Shown piece by piece: positions 9,959 to 19,487 of a stretch of DNA of 64,000 nucleotides. The DNA comes from JACKII01 sp963807085 (GTDB lineage: Bacteria > Pseudomonadota > Alphaproteobacteria > Bin95): assembly GCA_963807085.1 (NCBI GenBank), contig CAWEBB010000013.1, forward strand, positions 202,470-266,469, given 5' to 3'. The translations under genes were made by a program, and so were the position numbers. The notes under the pieces are model-generated. The model saw only the letters and a list, made by a program, of their open reading frames with translations, was not told the origin of the DNA and did not search any database. Position 1 is the stretch's first letter. Each line of letters begins with the position of its first letter.

Positions 9959-10465
9959 ATGGCTAAGGAGAAGACGTTACAGGACCTGTTCCACGATACG
10001 CTGCGCGACATCTATTTTGCGGAGAAGAAGATTCTCCAATCACTGCCCAAGATGCGCCGCGCCGCAAACAACGAGAAGCTTCAGAACGCGTTCGAAAAGC
10101 ATCGTGAGCAGACCGAGGATCAAATCGCTCGCCTGGAGAAGGTGTTCGAGATCATCGACAAATCCGCGCGGGGCAAAACCTGTGAGGCTATCAAGGGCAT
10201 CATCGACGAGGCCGAAGAACTGATGGCCGATTTCAAGGATACGCCGGCCCTGGACGCGGCGCTGATCTCCTCGGCGCAGGCGGTGGAGCATTACGAGATC
10301 GCGCGCTACGGCACCCTCTGCCGGTGGGCCAAAGAGCTGGGCATGAAGGATGCCGCCGATCTGCTGAACCAGACCCTTCAGGAAGAAAACCAGACCGACA
10401 AGGATCTGACCAAGTTGGCCGAAGCCACGGTGAATGAGGCCGCTCAGCCAGCGAAAGCGTCCTAA
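9959..10465 (+). CDS. Ferritin-like DUF892 (YciE/YciF family) protein
   Basis: The ATG at 9959 follows a strong AGGAGG site (9950-9955); longer upstream starts are not needed. The 168-residue product is a helical DUF892 protein. LQDLFHDTLRDIYFAEKKIL and, later, HREQTEDQIARLEKVF supply the acidic and His residues of the ferritin-like helices; SSAQAVEHYEIARYGTL is the conserved third-helix block. Family members are cytoplasmic and induced by osmotic, starvation or oxidative stress; a metal-binding role is likely but the reaction is not established. The EcfG-type promoter just upstream agrees. Confidence 0.9.
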   Translation: MAKEKTLQDLFHDTLRDIYFAEKKILQSLPKMRRAANNEKLQNAFEKHREQTEDQIARLEKVFEIIDKSARGKTCEAIKGIIDEAEELMADFKDTPALDAALISSAQAVEHYEIARYGTLCRWAKELGMKDAADLLNQTLQEENQTDKDLTKLAEATVNEAAQPAKAS

Positions 10466-10671
10466 CCGACCTTTCATTGACCCGCCCGTTGGAGCCGGAA
10501 CTCGTGCCTCTGAGTTTTCTGCAGAGGCGCGAGCAAACCTCGCGGGGAGGCGCCAGTCTGCGAAACGCGGTCGTCGAATTGGACAGGACAGGTTTCCGCT
10601 GAAGGATTCGGACCCACTCGCAACCTGATGCCGAATTTACGCCCTGCGCAATCAACCGAGAGAAACCTGCC

Positions 10672-11530
10672 ATGAACGATAACGATTTTCAGCCGATGGA
10701 CAGCCCGATGCGCCAGCCGGGGCTCGAGCATGAAATGGACCCGAAACCGAATTACACCCCGCGCTATCCCGGGCTCGGGCCGGCTGAAGGGCAAGGTGGC
10801 GCTGATCACCGGCGGCGATTCCGGCATCGGACGCGCCACCGCCGTCCTTTACGCGCGCGAGGGCGCCAAGGTCGCCATCGTCTATCGCGACGAGGACCGC
10901 GATGCGGAAGAGACGCGCGATCTGGTGGAAAAGGAACGGCTCGGAAGCGCTGCTGATCCGCGGTGATGTCGGCGACAAGGCGTTCTGCAAGGACGCGGTG
11001 GCCAGACGGTCGACAAGTTCGGCAAGCTCGACGTTCTGGTGAACGATGCCGGCGAGCAGCACGCGCAGGAGGAGCCCGAGGACATCGAGGAAGCGCAGAT
11101 CGAGCGCACGTTCCGCACCAATATCTTCGGCACGATCTTCATGACGCAGGCGGCGTTGCCGCATCTGCAGAAGGGCGCGCGCATCATCTGCGTCACATCC
11201 GTCACCGCCTTCAAGGGGCAGGATCTGCTGATCGACTATGCCTCTACCAAGGGCGCGATCCTCGCGTTCATCCGCGCCATGTCGAGCAAGCTGGCGCCCG
11301 AGGGCATACTGGTGAACGGCGTGGCGCCGGGGCCGATCTGGACGCCGCTGATTCCCGGCCTCCTTCCCCGAAGAGGCGGTGGAGAAGTTCGGCCAAAACG
11401 CTCGCCCTTGGGCCGCCCCGGACAGCCGAACGAGGTGGCGCCGAGCCTGCTGTTCCTGGCCTGCGAGGATTCGTCTTACATGACGGGACAGGTGCTGCAT
11501 CCGAACGGCGGCACGCTTGTCGGCGGGTGA
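10672..11530 (+). pseudogene. SDR family oxidoreductase (YghA-like), frameshifted
   Basis: This is a classical SDR of about 285 residues with a long N-terminal extension (from ATG 10672, MNDNDFQPMDSPMRQPGLEH). The coenzyme motif VALITGGDSGIGRA is in a second frame, and the last frame carries the NAG-like motif, VTSVTAFKGQDLLIDYASTK (active-site Tyr-x3-Lys) and VNGVAPGPIWTPLIP. Breaks lie near 10775, 10935, 11000 and 11370. The extension plus domain order match the YghA/general-stress SDR group, commonly called glucose or aldehyde dehydrogenases. Substrate unknown. It is a plausible member of the same stress set as the DUF892 gene. Confidence 0.75.
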
Positions 11531-11558
11531 CCAGCCGCCGATGGGCCATTAAATACGC

Positions 11559-11635
11559 TGGTGACCCCGGCAGGATTCGAACCTGCGACCTACAGATTAG
11601 GAATCTGCCGCTCTATCCTACTGAGCTACGGGGCC
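11559..11635 (-). tRNA. tRNA-Arg (anticodon CCU)
   Basis: The minus strand folds as a 77-base tRNA. The acceptor stem is GGCCCCG with CGGGGTC, the D arm GCTC/GAGC, and the anticodon stem GCAGA/TCTGT with loop TTCCTAA (anticodon CCU). The T arm is GCAGG TTCGAAT CCTGC and the CCA end is encoded. No integrase or repeat adjoins it. Confidence 0.97.
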
Positions 11636-11695
11636 TTGAGCGTCTATATACACCCATCCGGCAGCCTCTTCCACCCGACAGCTGCGGCGACATGA

Positions 11696-12592
11696 TTATA
11701 TCGCCGACGCAACCTGACTCATGAACCGCCGAAGCTGGGCCTCGTGGAAGGCGGGGTCGTTGCTGCCAATGGAGACCACCACTTCCTGCACCCCCGCCGC
11801 GGCATAGGCACGGAGCGTCGCAGCAATATCTTCGTCGGTTCCTCTTAAAGAGCGCCGTTCGCCTGCCGCGCGGGTATTGGATGCATCGTCGAATTGCAGG
11901 GCGGAACTGATGGAGACCTTCAGGCTCGCCGGGTCGCGCCCGGCCTGCCGCATCATCCCTGCCAGAGTCTCCATGCCCGCCGCCACCTCGTCCGGCGACT
12001 GGCGGAGCGTGTGCCAGCCGTCGCCATAGCGCACGATCCGGCGCATGGCGGCTGGGCTGGAGCCGCCGACCAGGATCGGCGGATAAGGCTTTTGCAGCGG
12101 CTTCGGCGAGAATTTCAGGCCCTCATAGCGGTAAAACTCGCCCTCGAATTTCGGCACCGCCTGGGTCCAAAGCGCCTGCAGCGCACCCAGCACCTCGTCG
12201 GCGCGCCGGCCGCGGGTCTTGAAGTCCACGCCCAGATTGTCGAATTCATCCTTGGTAGTGGCCACGCCAACCCCAAGATCCACCCGCCCGCCGGAGAGGT
12301 GATCCAGGGTCGCCACCACCTTGCCGAGCCGCGGCGGATCGTGCCACGGCAATACCAACACCGACGTTCCCAGGCGCACCTTCGATGTCACCCCTGCCGC
12401 CGCCGTCAGAACGGTTAACGGCTCGTAGTAGGGCAGATCGCCCAGCCGGTCGGCGATATAGGAGGAGTGGAACAGGTGCTCGCTGGTCCAGACGCTGGAA
12501 CAGCCGAGTTCCTCGGCCAGGGCGGCCAGGCGGATGAGCGCGCCAGCGTCCTCGACTCCCTGATTACCGGGAATGCTGTAGCCGATCTTCAT
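11696..12592 (-). CDS. LLM class F420/FMN-dependent oxidoreductase
   Basis: This is an intact 298-residue luciferase-like monooxygenase of the TIM-barrel family. It begins MKIGYSIPGNQGVED, with the flavin-site block RLAALAEELGCSSVWTSEHL, then SGGRVDLGVGVATTKDEFDN and PYPPILVGGSSPAAM. This pattern resembles the TIGR03619 group of F420-dependent or FMN-dependent oxidoreductases. Substrate is unknown. It is transcribed alone, divergent from the alcohol dehydrogenase at 12737. Confidence 0.85.
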   Translation of the reverse strand: MKIGYSIPGNQGVEDAGALIRLAALAEELGCSSVWTSEHLFHSSYIADRLGDLPYYEPLTVLTAAAGVTSKVRLGTSVLVLPWHDPPRLGKVVATLDHLSGGRVDLGVGVATTKDEFDNLGVDFKTRGRRADEVLGALQALWTQAVPKFEGEFYRYEGLKFSPKPLQKPYPPILVGGSSPAAMRRIVRYGDGWHTLRQSPDEVAAGMETLAGMMRQAGRDPASLKVSISSALQFDDASNTRAAGERRSLRGTDEDIAATLRAYAAAGVQEVVVSIGSNDPAFHEAQLRRFMSQVASAI

Positions 12593-12736
12593 GGGTCGAT
12601 CCTCTCACAATGGCCTTCATGCTAGCACGCGAAAGCGGCGGACAAGAAGCCTTTGTCCCCGCCATCTTCCCGCCCCTGCCACGCTGTGCCATAGTGCGGG
12701 CAATCAACCGAAACGACCGAAGCGAGGAACCATCCC

Positions 12737-13828
12737 ATGAAAGCCGCCGTGATGTTCGAGGTGAACAAGCCTTTGGAAATTTGTGAGGTGGAAGTGCGCA
12801 AGCCCAAGGCGCGCGAGGTGCTGGTCCGAACCGCGGCGGCTGGCCTTTGCCACTCGGATTTGCATTTTATGGAGGGGCTGTATCCGCATCCGCTGCCCGT
12901 CATCCTGGGGCACGAGTCGGCGGGCGTCGTCGAAGCGGTCGGCTCCGAGGTCGACCATGTGAAGCCCGGCGATCACGTCATCACCTGCCTGAGCGTCTTC
13001 TGCGGCCAGTGCAAAAATTGCGTCACCGGTCGGCCTAACCTCTGCCTGAACACGAACGTGAAGGAACCGCCGGGCCAGGCCGAAAAATTCATCTGGGACC
13101 GGCCGGAAAAGCTGAACAACTTCGCGAACCTTTCCTCTTATGCCGAACAAATGCTGGTGCATGAGGGCGCGGTGGTAAAGGTGCGCAAGGACATGCCGAT
13201 GCCCCAGGCGGCGCTGATCGGCTGCGGCGTCATCACCGGCTTTGGCGCGGCGGTGAAGTCGGCCAAGGTCGGCTTCAACGACACCGTGGCGATCATCGGC
13301 TGCGGCGGCGTCGGCATGGCGGCGCTTAACGGGGCGGCCTATGCGGGTGCCAGCCGTATCATCGCGGTCGATACCAACCCGGTGAAGTTGCAACTGGCAG
13401 CCAAGCTGGGTGCGACCGACCTCGTCAACGCCACCGAAGGCGACCCGGTCGAGCAGATCAAGAACCTGACCGACGGCGGCGTCGACCATGCCATCGAGTG
13501 CCTGGGCACAAAGCGGACGGCGGAGCAGGCATTCGAAATGCTGGCGATCGGCGGCACGGCGACCATTGTCGGCATGGTGCCGTTCGGCCAAAAGATGGAG
13601 CTGCACGGCGCCGATTTCCTGCGCGAGCGCAAGGTGCAGGGCTCATCCATGGGCTCCAACCAGTTCCGTGTGGACATGCCGAACCTGGTGGAGCTTTACA
13701 TGAGCGGTCGCCTGCAGCTCGACGATTGGGTTTCCGACATCATCAAGCTGGAGGAAATCAATGACGGCTTTACGGCGATGAAGGAGGGCAGGGTTGTCCG
13801 CTCCGTCATCGATTTCGGGGTGGTTTGA
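12737..13828 (+). CDS. Zinc-dependent alcohol dehydrogenase (class III-like MDR)
   Basis: This is a 363-residue medium-chain dehydrogenase. The catalytic zinc ligands appear as AGLCHSD (Cys) and GHESAGVVEAVG (His-Glu), with the third ligand Cys later. The structural zinc lobe reads CGQCKNCVTGRPNLC. The NAD site is VAIIGCGGVGMAALNGAAYA, and VDTNPVKLQLA supplies the Asp that prefers NAD. It would oxidise an alcohol or thiol adduct such as S-hydroxymethyl-glutathione; the substrate is not settled by sequence. A GAGGAACC ribosome site precedes the ATG. Confidence 0.88.
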   Translation: MKAAVMFEVNKPLEICEVEVRKPKAREVLVRTAAAGLCHSDLHFMEGLYPHPLPVILGHESAGVVEAVGSEVDHVKPGDHVITCLSVFCGQCKNCVTGRPNLCLNTNVKEPPGQAEKFIWDRPEKLNNFANLSSYAEQMLVHEGAVVKVRKDMPMPQAALIGCGVITGFGAAVKSAKVGFNDTVAIIGCGGVGMAALNGAAYAGASRIIAVDTNPVKLQLAAKLGATDLVNATEGDPVEQIKNLTDGGVDHAIECLGTKRTAEQAFEMLAIGGTATIVGMVPFGQKMELHGADFLRERKVQGSSMGSNQFRVDMPNLVELYMSGRLQLDDWVSDIIKLEEINDGFTAMKEGRVVRSVIDFGVV

Positions 13829-13867
13829 CCTACGTTTGCGCTCAGCCTGGGGCTTTTTAGGGCAGGT

Positions 13868-13887
13868 CCCGATCCGGTTGGATCGGG
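13868..13887 (+). terminator. GC-rich hairpin after the alcohol dehydrogenase
   Basis: CCCGATCC, a GGTT loop and GGATCGGG form an 8-bp perfect stem 40 bases after the dehydrogenase stop. No T-run follows, so terminator activity is only likely. Confidence 0.4.
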
Positions 13888-13938
13888 CGATGCTCCAATC
13901 GGGATCCCCCCGTGATTGCGCAACGAGAAGCGCGGAAG

Positions 13939-14283
13939 TTAGGGTGATACGGGTGTGACCGTGAGATTATCGACCCCGACAAACTGGTCGATGCTGTCTT
14001 TGCGGGCTTGCTCGAAACAGGCCTTGGTGGTGAGAAAGATCGTATTGACCCGCTCGCGCCGGATTAGAGGACCTGCTATGTCGGTGTTGATCGGATGGTC
14101 GGCGATGTCAAACCGCGGCGTGGCGTAAGCGTCGGGTATTTCCTCTCGCGTCAGGCACAAGTATTGCAGCCGATAACTGTCCTGTATCGCCAAATCATGG
14201 TGGCGCACCTCAATTAACTCATCGGCTATAGCGGCAGTCGACCATCCCATAAAGACTGCCAGCAAGACGGATAGGCGCTTCAT
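13939..14283 (-). CDS. Small secreted protein of unknown function
   Basis: The 114-residue product begins with a clear Sec signal peptide (MKRLSVLLAVFMGWSTAAIA, cleavage about residue 20). The mature part is about 95 residues with single Cys at two places (YLCLTREE and TKACFEQA), which could form one disulfide in the periplasm. I recognise no family. It lies 47 bases downstream of the di-heme oxidoreductase on the same strand and may be cotranscribed. Confidence 0.6.
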   Translation of the reverse strand: MKRLSVLLAVFMGWSTAAIADELIEVRHHDLAIQDSYRLQYLCLTREEIPDAYATPRFDIADHPINTDIAGPLIRRERVNTIFLTTKACFEQARKDSIDQFVGVDNLTVTPVSP

Positions 14284-14329
14284 TTTCTATCTCGCTTTCT
14301 CGGGTGTAGATGGGCAACTTCCAGATGAT

Positions 14330-15802
14330 TCACCGGTCGGGAAATCCACGGGGCTTATTCAGGGAAGGCTGCGCACTTCCCAAAGAGAGCAGGAAGGCGA
14401 TCAGTGCCCGCTTGTCGCTATCGGGCAGCGCCAGAAACGCCTCCCTGGCCGCTCGCGCCTCGCCGCCGTGATGCAGAATCGCCTCCGAGAGCGTCGAGCA
14501 ATCGCCACGATGGCAGTAGGGGGCGGACGTCGCCAGATCCCACAGTTTCGCCGTCAGGAAAAGCTCGGTCGGCACATTGTCTTGGCGCACCCGCTCGTTG
14601 CAGAGAAACGATATCTCGTCATCACAGAGCATGTGCCGTTTGAAATCCGTGTAGGCGGCCACCCACGTTTGGCCTTTCTCGTCGCGGAACACGCCGCCGG
14701 TACCGGGGCTGGTGGGCAGCGGCAGTTCGATCGCCCCACCCACATATTCGGGCGTGACGGCGCCCGGCCGGTTGAACGGGTTCGGTTCCGAAAATACCGG
14801 GGAGGCCAACGGCAGCGCCTGCCGGTGGCAGGAGCCGCAGCCGGTGCGTTCGAACGCCATTGCACCGCGTCGGCGCGAGGCGGCATCGGCTTCCGGGGCC
14901 GCTGGCACTTGGCCGGGAGCCGGCAGCGCCGCTTGAAACAGAGTAAGCGCCGTCGTCTGCCCGATGGTGAATTCCAATTCGACGCCGTCGCCATCGAAGT
15001 CCCGCTGGCCGGTACGCGTCCAGCCGAAACGCTCGACCGCCTGGATGCCGTGATGCTGGTTCAACGCAAACAGGGTGAACTCGCGCAGCGAGGCGGCAAC
15101 TCCTTTTGCGCCAAAGGGTCGTATGACCAAGTCGTCGTCGATTCCCTGCAGTCCTGCGGTGTCGATCGAGCCGTCGGTACGGACCATGATGCTGCCGAAC
15201 GCTATCCCCTTGGCGGCCAATGTTATGCGGGTCGGTTCGCCGCTGGCCCGGGCGCGGCGCAGGCCCTGGTCGCGCTGGCGGCGCAGTTCAGTCGAAATTT
15301 CACGGGCGACGGTCTCGATGGCACCGGCGCCGAAAACCGAAATGGTATTGCGTTCGCTGGTGATCTCCGGATGCATGTCGAATGCCATCGGATCCGACAG
15401 GTGTGCGCCGACAAACACATTGTTGGAGAAATCGCCGGAGCCGCCGACCGCCGGTTGATTGTGACAGCCGGCGCAGGAGTTAGCGTCCGGCCCGGCGAGA
15501 TGATGCATCGAGTTCGCCCGGCTCACCGGCCGCCTGGGGCTCGGCTTCGAGTCGCCGGTTGCTTCCGGCCGGCCGGCGCCATCCAATCTATTGAAACGGA
15601 CTTCGAACAGGCGGCGCCCGTCCTCGAGCATCGCCTGCAATCCGCTGGGATCGCGGGCGACCCGGTCGTGGTCGGGAAACACCTGGATCGCGGGCGGCTC
15701 CCAGATTTGGATGGCTGCTTCGAGCCGCTCGCCTGCCGTGACGGGCTGCGCGGCTATCCCCAGCGATGCCGCCAGCACCAGAACTATTGCGGTCCTTCGC
15801 AT
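14330..15802 (-). CDS. Di-heme oxidoreductase (DHOR/DUF1111, cytochrome c peroxidase-like)
   Basis: About 490 residues from an internal ATG near 15802, chosen because it opens with a signal peptide (MRRTAIVLVLAASLGIAA). An upstream TTG at 15901 would bury that signal. Two heme c sites are present: CAGCH after AGPDANS and CGSCH after FERTG. The C-terminal YCHRGDC block is typical of the DUF1111 'thiol oxidoreductase' family. It is a periplasmic c-type cytochrome, probably a redox enzyme related to MauG/peroxidases; substrate unknown. The gene upstream (15877-16647) is also predicted secreted and may be its partner. Confidence 0.8.
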   Translation of the reverse strand: MRRTAIVLVLAASLGIAAQPVTAGERLEAAIQIWEPPAIQVFPDHDRVARDPSGLQAMLEDGRRLFEVRFNRLDGAGRPEATGDSKPSPRRPVSRANSMHHLAGPDANSCAGCHNQPAVGGSGDFSNNVFVGAHLSDPMAFDMHPEITSERNTISVFGAGAIETVAREISTELRRQRDQGLRRARASGEPTRITLAAKGIAFGSIMVRTDGSIDTAGLQGIDDDLVIRPFGAKGVAASLREFTLFALNQHHGIQAVERFGWTRTGQRDFDGDGVELEFTIGQTTALTLFQAALPAPGQVPAAPEADAASRRRGAMAFERTGCGSCHRQALPLASPVFSEPNPFNRPGAVTPEYVGGAIELPLPTSPGTGGVFRDEKGQTWVAAYTDFKRHMLCDDEISFLCNERVRQDNVPTELFLTAKLWDLATSAPYCHRGDCSTLSEAILHHGGEARAAREAFLALPDSDKRALIAFLLSLGSAQPSLNKPRGFPDR

Positions 15803-15876
15803 TGATCCGTCATATCCTGTCGCAGGTTGCCGCCGCGGTCCGCCACGTGACGGGCGCGGCGGCCGGACCTGCTCAG

Positions 15877-16647
15877 CTAGCGCTGCTCGAGCCATTCCCA
15901 ACCCGCGGGATAGGCTTGCATGGTCGCTGCAATTGTCGCCATGCAGGCCTGGATATAGAAGCGCTCGAACGCGCTCATCATGTCCGTGAATTGGGGCATC
16001 ACGTCGCCAAAGGCATTCCGACCCGACAACATGACCGGAACGAACTCGCCCCTGTCCGCCAGCGGAATGGCGGAGCGAAGCGCATCGATCACAACCTCCG
16101 ATTTCCGGTGGATCGTCTTGATATCCTCCAACTGTGCTTTGAGGATGTCGTCGATCGTCTCGAAACCGGCCGCCTTATGGCGCTTCAGCCCGCCGGCACC
16201 GGAATAACGCATGCCTTGCGCGGACGGCCGTTCCACCGGCCCGAGTTCGGCCAGAACCTTGCCCAGCGCCAACTCGTACCGGTCGACCCGCATGCCTTTT
16301 TTGCTCACGGTTTCCTCGTGGAACGCCAACAGTTCTGCCTGCTGTTCCCGCAGATAACCGAGGGCGTTTGACGTTGCGTGCAGGAGTTCGAGAGCTTCCT
16401 TGAATTTGTCGGGCGCAGGTTTTCCGTCCAACTCCGCCAGAATACCGCTTTCGATCGCCCGGTTGGCGGCGTGATATTTGGTCAGAACCTGCTCGGACAA
16501 TGCCTGATAAACTTCAGCGCTTTCATGGAAAAAGATGACAGTGGCAGCACGGTCACTGTAAACTCCATGTCACATCGCATTATGAGCATGTGTCGGTGCA
16601 GAATACGCCGCTGCCGACAAAGCAATCGCAGCAATTAACTTACGCAT
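15877..16647 (-). pseudogene. Secreted protein of unknown function with an in-frame TGA
   Basis: The long open frame ends at 15877 and codes SEQVLTKYHAANRAIESG onward, rich in helix. Reading upstream in the same frame reaches a stop codon TGA. Beyond it are 25 codons forming a textbook signal peptide (MRKLIAAIALSAAAYSAPTH) with ATG at 16645-16647 and a GGAG site. The intended protein is thus about 256 residues and exported, interrupted by TGA at codon 26. A nonsense mutation or sequencing error is most likely; a start at a later codon would lose the signal. Family unknown. It is adjacent to the di-heme oxidoreductase on the same strand. Confidence 0.6.
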
Positions 16648-16844
16648 AAGGCAGTACTCCTTGGCTGGTTGTGTTTATATACTACCAAATCCTACCGATA
16701 TCGACAACGCGACATTGAAATGTGATCACCCGATAATCGCATCCTGGGGGTTGCTACCGATGCATTGCGCGGGTGCGGCGAGCAAACTAGCATGCCTTGC
16801 ATAGCCGGCCCGGCCGGTGGCGCGTGCGTTCAGGGAGAAGCACC

Positions 16845-17686
16845 ATGCATGTCGGCGTTGCCATGTTCGCGACAGACTATTCCATCGCTCCGACCGAGCT
16901 TGCCCAGGCGCTGGAGGAGCGCGGCTTTGAAAGTCTGTGGCTGCCGGAGCACAGCCATATCCCACTCAGCCGCAAGTCGCCGTTCCCGCAGGGTGGCGAC
17001 CTGCCGAAGAAATACTACGACGTGATGGATCCGTTCGCGGTGGCCGCAGCGGCCGCGGCGGTAACGACGAGGCTGAAGGTCGCGACGGGCATTTGCCTGG
17101 TGCCGCAGCGCGATGCGATCCAGACGGCAAAGTCGGTCGCGACGGTCGATCAACTGTCCGGCGGCCGGTTCCTCTTCGGCATCGGCATCGGCTGGAACCA
17201 GGACGAGATGGAGAACCACGGCACCGACTTTAAAAAGCGTATCACAGTCTGCCGGGAAAAGATCGAGGCCATGCAGCAGATCTGGACCCAATCCAAGGCC
17301 GAATATCACGGCCAATACGTTAACTTCGATCCGATGATGACTTGGCCGAAGCCGGTACAGAAGCCCTATCCACCCATCTGGGTGGGCGGCAACATGCCTG
17401 CCGGAGCCAAGCGTGCCCTGCAATATGGCGATGGCTGGCTCCCCCATGCCGCCCGGCCGGAATACCGGCTGCTCGACCGGTTGGACGACTGGGAAGCGAT
17501 GAAACAGGAGGCAGGGCGTAACATCCCGGCACACCGTTCGGGGCGGAGCACGACCCGGACATCTGGCCGGAATACCGGGAGAAAGGCATGGCTCGGATCG
17601 TGATCTCAATGCCGTCCGAAAGCCGGGATGTCGTGCTGCCCAAGCTCGATGGGATGGCGGCCGGGGTCGCGCGGGTGAAAGGTTGA
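16845..17686 (+). pseudogene. LLM class oxidoreductase, C-terminal frameshift
   Basis: From ATG 16845 (after AGGGAGAAG) the protein reads MHVGVAMFATDYSIAP, then RGFESLWLPEHSHIP, SGGRFLFGIGIGWNQDEMEN and PYPPIWVGGNMPAGAKRAL, the luciferase-like TIGR03619 pattern. Near 17525 the frame breaks, and another frame continues IWPEYREKGMARIVISMPSE and DGMAAGVARVKG to a TGA at 17684. Intact, it would be about 280 residues, a flavin/F420 oxidoreductase of unknown substrate, similar in family to the gene at 11696. Confidence 0.75.
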
Positions 17687-17882
17687 CACCGCCCGTTGCC
17701 CAGTCACGGGATGTGGCGCCGCCGGCAAAAAACCACGGCCTGGCCCTTGCATATTTCCGGTGGCCGGCCTAGTTGAGGCCCCCGCAATGGAATGACTGAC
17801 CTGGAGTGACCGAATCGGCTTTCAATGAAGCCCGTGCCGAACCAAGTTCGGCTGGTCCCATTCAACAGAGCGAGCAAACTGC

Positions 17883-18350
17883 ATGAAGCTGGATGAGATC
17901 TTTCTGCCGCCCGCCGCCGCCAACGGCGTCGAAGCCACGACCAGGCGCCAGGTTCTGGGTGCGGTCGCGGCAAGCCTGGCGGCGTCTCATGGCCTGGATC
18001 AGAAGCAGGTGTTTGAGGTTCTGCACGAGCGCGAGCGCCTGGGCTCGACTGCCATCGGCGGCGGCGTCGCCATTCCCCATGCAAAGCTTCCAGGCCTCTC
18101 GGGCTTGGCCGGCTGTGTGCTGCGGCTCAAAACGCCCGTTAATTTCGAGGCTCACGACAATGAACCGGTAGACATTGTCGTGGCGCTGCTGGCCCCGGAA
18201 ACGGGTAGCGCCGATCATCTGCGGGTGCTGGCCCGACTTTCCCGCCTGTTGCGCGATCCACAGCAGCGGGACGCATTGCGGACCTGCCCGGATGCCGAAG
18301 CGCTCCGGCTTGCGCTAACCCACGAGGCGGAGCAACGGAAAGCGGCATAG
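17883..18350 (+). CDS. ptsN: PTS IIA-like nitrogen-regulatory protein PtsN
   Basis: The 155-residue EIIA-Ntr domain has the phosphorylatable His in GGGVAIPHAKLPGL and the family end block DHLRVLARLSRLLRD. It takes phosphate from NPr in the nitrogen PTS and regulates other systems (for example potassium transport) rather than importing sugar. It sits next to a DUF1150 gene and Hsp20, an arrangement known in alphaproteobacteria, where ptsN often neighbours such genes. Confidence 0.9.
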   Translation: MKLDEIFLPPAAANGVEATTRRQVLGAVAASLAASHGLDQKQVFEVLHERERLGSTAIGGGVAIPHAKLPGLSGLAGCVLRLKTPVNFEAHDNEPVDIVVALLAPETGSADHLRVLARLSRLLRDPQQRDALRTCPDAEALRLALTHEAEQRKAA

Positions 18351-18502
18351 GAAAGTGCCGATGTGAAAAGGTCGGAGCAACGCCGTTCCGCCCCTGTAGC
18401 CGTGAGCATCTTCCTCACCCAATCGATCGCTTCGATCGTTAACCGATCGACTGACCGCCCGGCGTTCCTTATTCTTCGCCCATCATGTATCGGGACTGTA
18501 GT

Positions 18503-18715
18503 TTATTGGACGGATACGAGTTCCATATCGTTTTGCATGACGGCCGCCATGGCCTGAACCCGGTTTGCGGCAAAGCCGATAACGCTGCCGTCGGCCGCAC
18601 AAATCGCAAAACCGTTCATCCCGTCCATTTGCGCCTCCCGCAGATAAGCCATTCGATGCATGCCCAGACCCGCCAAGTCCTGTTCGGAGACTGTGAATGT
18701 ATCCGTGTCGGTCAT
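18503..18715 (-). CDS. DUF1150 family protein
   Basis: A 70-residue protein with LAGLGMHRMAYLREAQMDGM and CAADGSVIGFAANRVQAMAA, the DUF1150 pattern restricted largely to alphaproteobacteria. It starts five bases after the Hsp20 stop and is presumably cotranscribed with it. Function unknown. Confidence 0.85.
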   Translation of the reverse strand: MTDTDTFTVSEQDLAGLGMHRMAYLREAQMDGMNGFAICAADGSVIGFAANRVQAMAAVMQNDMELVSVQ

Positions 18716-18720
18716 GGTGA

Positions 18721-19194
18721 CTACCTCTCCCCTGCATTGATGGTGAACTGTTGCGGTTTGCGATCCTCCTCTGTGGGAAGTTCGCCTGTGTGAATTTCTA
18801 TCGTGCGGCTGCGCACTGCGGGCTCTGGGCGGACCAGATCAAGTAACAGTAGACCGTGCCTTAAATTGGCGCTGTGCACCTCGATACCTTCGGCGACCAG
18901 GAAGCGCCGCTGAAACTGACGGGCGGCGATTCCGCGGTGTAGGTAAATCCGCTCGCGCTCGTCTTCCGCCTTTTTCCCACGTATGAGCAATTCATTGCCT
19001 TCGACCGAAACGTCCAACTCCCTTTCCGTGAACCCGGCGACCGCGAGCGTGATCCGCAGCGAATTGGAGCTCAACTGCTCGATATTGTACGGCGGATAAC
19101 CCTCCGCCGTGGTTTTGGATACACTGTCGAGCATCCGCTCGAGACGGTCGAAGCCCAACAGCAAGGGGCTGTCAAAAACGGGAACCCGTGACAC
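18721..19194 (-). CDS. Hsp20/alpha-crystallin family small heat-shock protein
   Basis: The GTG at 19194 is preferred because a full AAAGGAGGT ribosome site stands just upstream. The product (157 residues) begins MSRVPVFDSPLLLGFDRLER. The alpha-crystallin beta-sandwich follows: YNIEQLSSNSLRITLAVAGF, then LLIRGKKAEDERERIYLHRG and ARQFQRRFLVAEGIEVHSA. It is a cytoplasmic holdase that binds unfolding proteins under stress, of the IbpA type. It is operonic with DUF1150. Confidence 0.92.
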   Translation of the reverse strand: MSRVPVFDSPLLLGFDRLERMLDSVSKTTAEGYPPYNIEQLSSNSLRITLAVAGFTERELDVSVEGNELLIRGKKAEDERERIYLHRGIAARQFQRRFLVAEGIEVHSANLRHGLLLLDLVRPEPAVRSRTIEIHTGELPTEEDRKPQQFTINAGER

Positions 19195-19487
19195 TTGCGC
19201 ACCTCCTTTTGCGTCTAGCCAAGCGAACGCTGGCACGGGAAATCGGTGACCCACCAAGCGGCGTCACCGTTGCGACGGCGGCCCTAACGATGCGGCCTGC
19301 CGTGGCATTGAAATGGGAACTGTGCGCCTGGATTCAACGGCAGAGGCCGCGAAGGACGGCAAGCACCGCTGCCGAAGCGTCGGCAAATCCGCCGCAACAC
19401 GCGACACCATGGCGTCCCCTGATGCACAAATTTACAAATACATATAGATGCATGAAAAATGCTCCCAGACACGCAAAAGGATGCGTT

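Noticed and set aside
10497..10525. GGAAC as a third EcfG promoter before the SDR gene
   Set aside because: No CGTT or close match stands 16-17 bases downstream, and it is too far (about 170 bases) from the start.
14468..15805. A 445-codon plus-strand frame
   Set aside because: Antisense to the di-heme oxidoreductase, whose heme motifs and signal peptide fix the minus strand as coding.
16560..16575. SECIS element for selenocysteine at the TGA
   Set aside because: The stem is only 6 bp and its loop lacks the GGU expected of bacterial SECIS elements; kept only as an in-frame stop.
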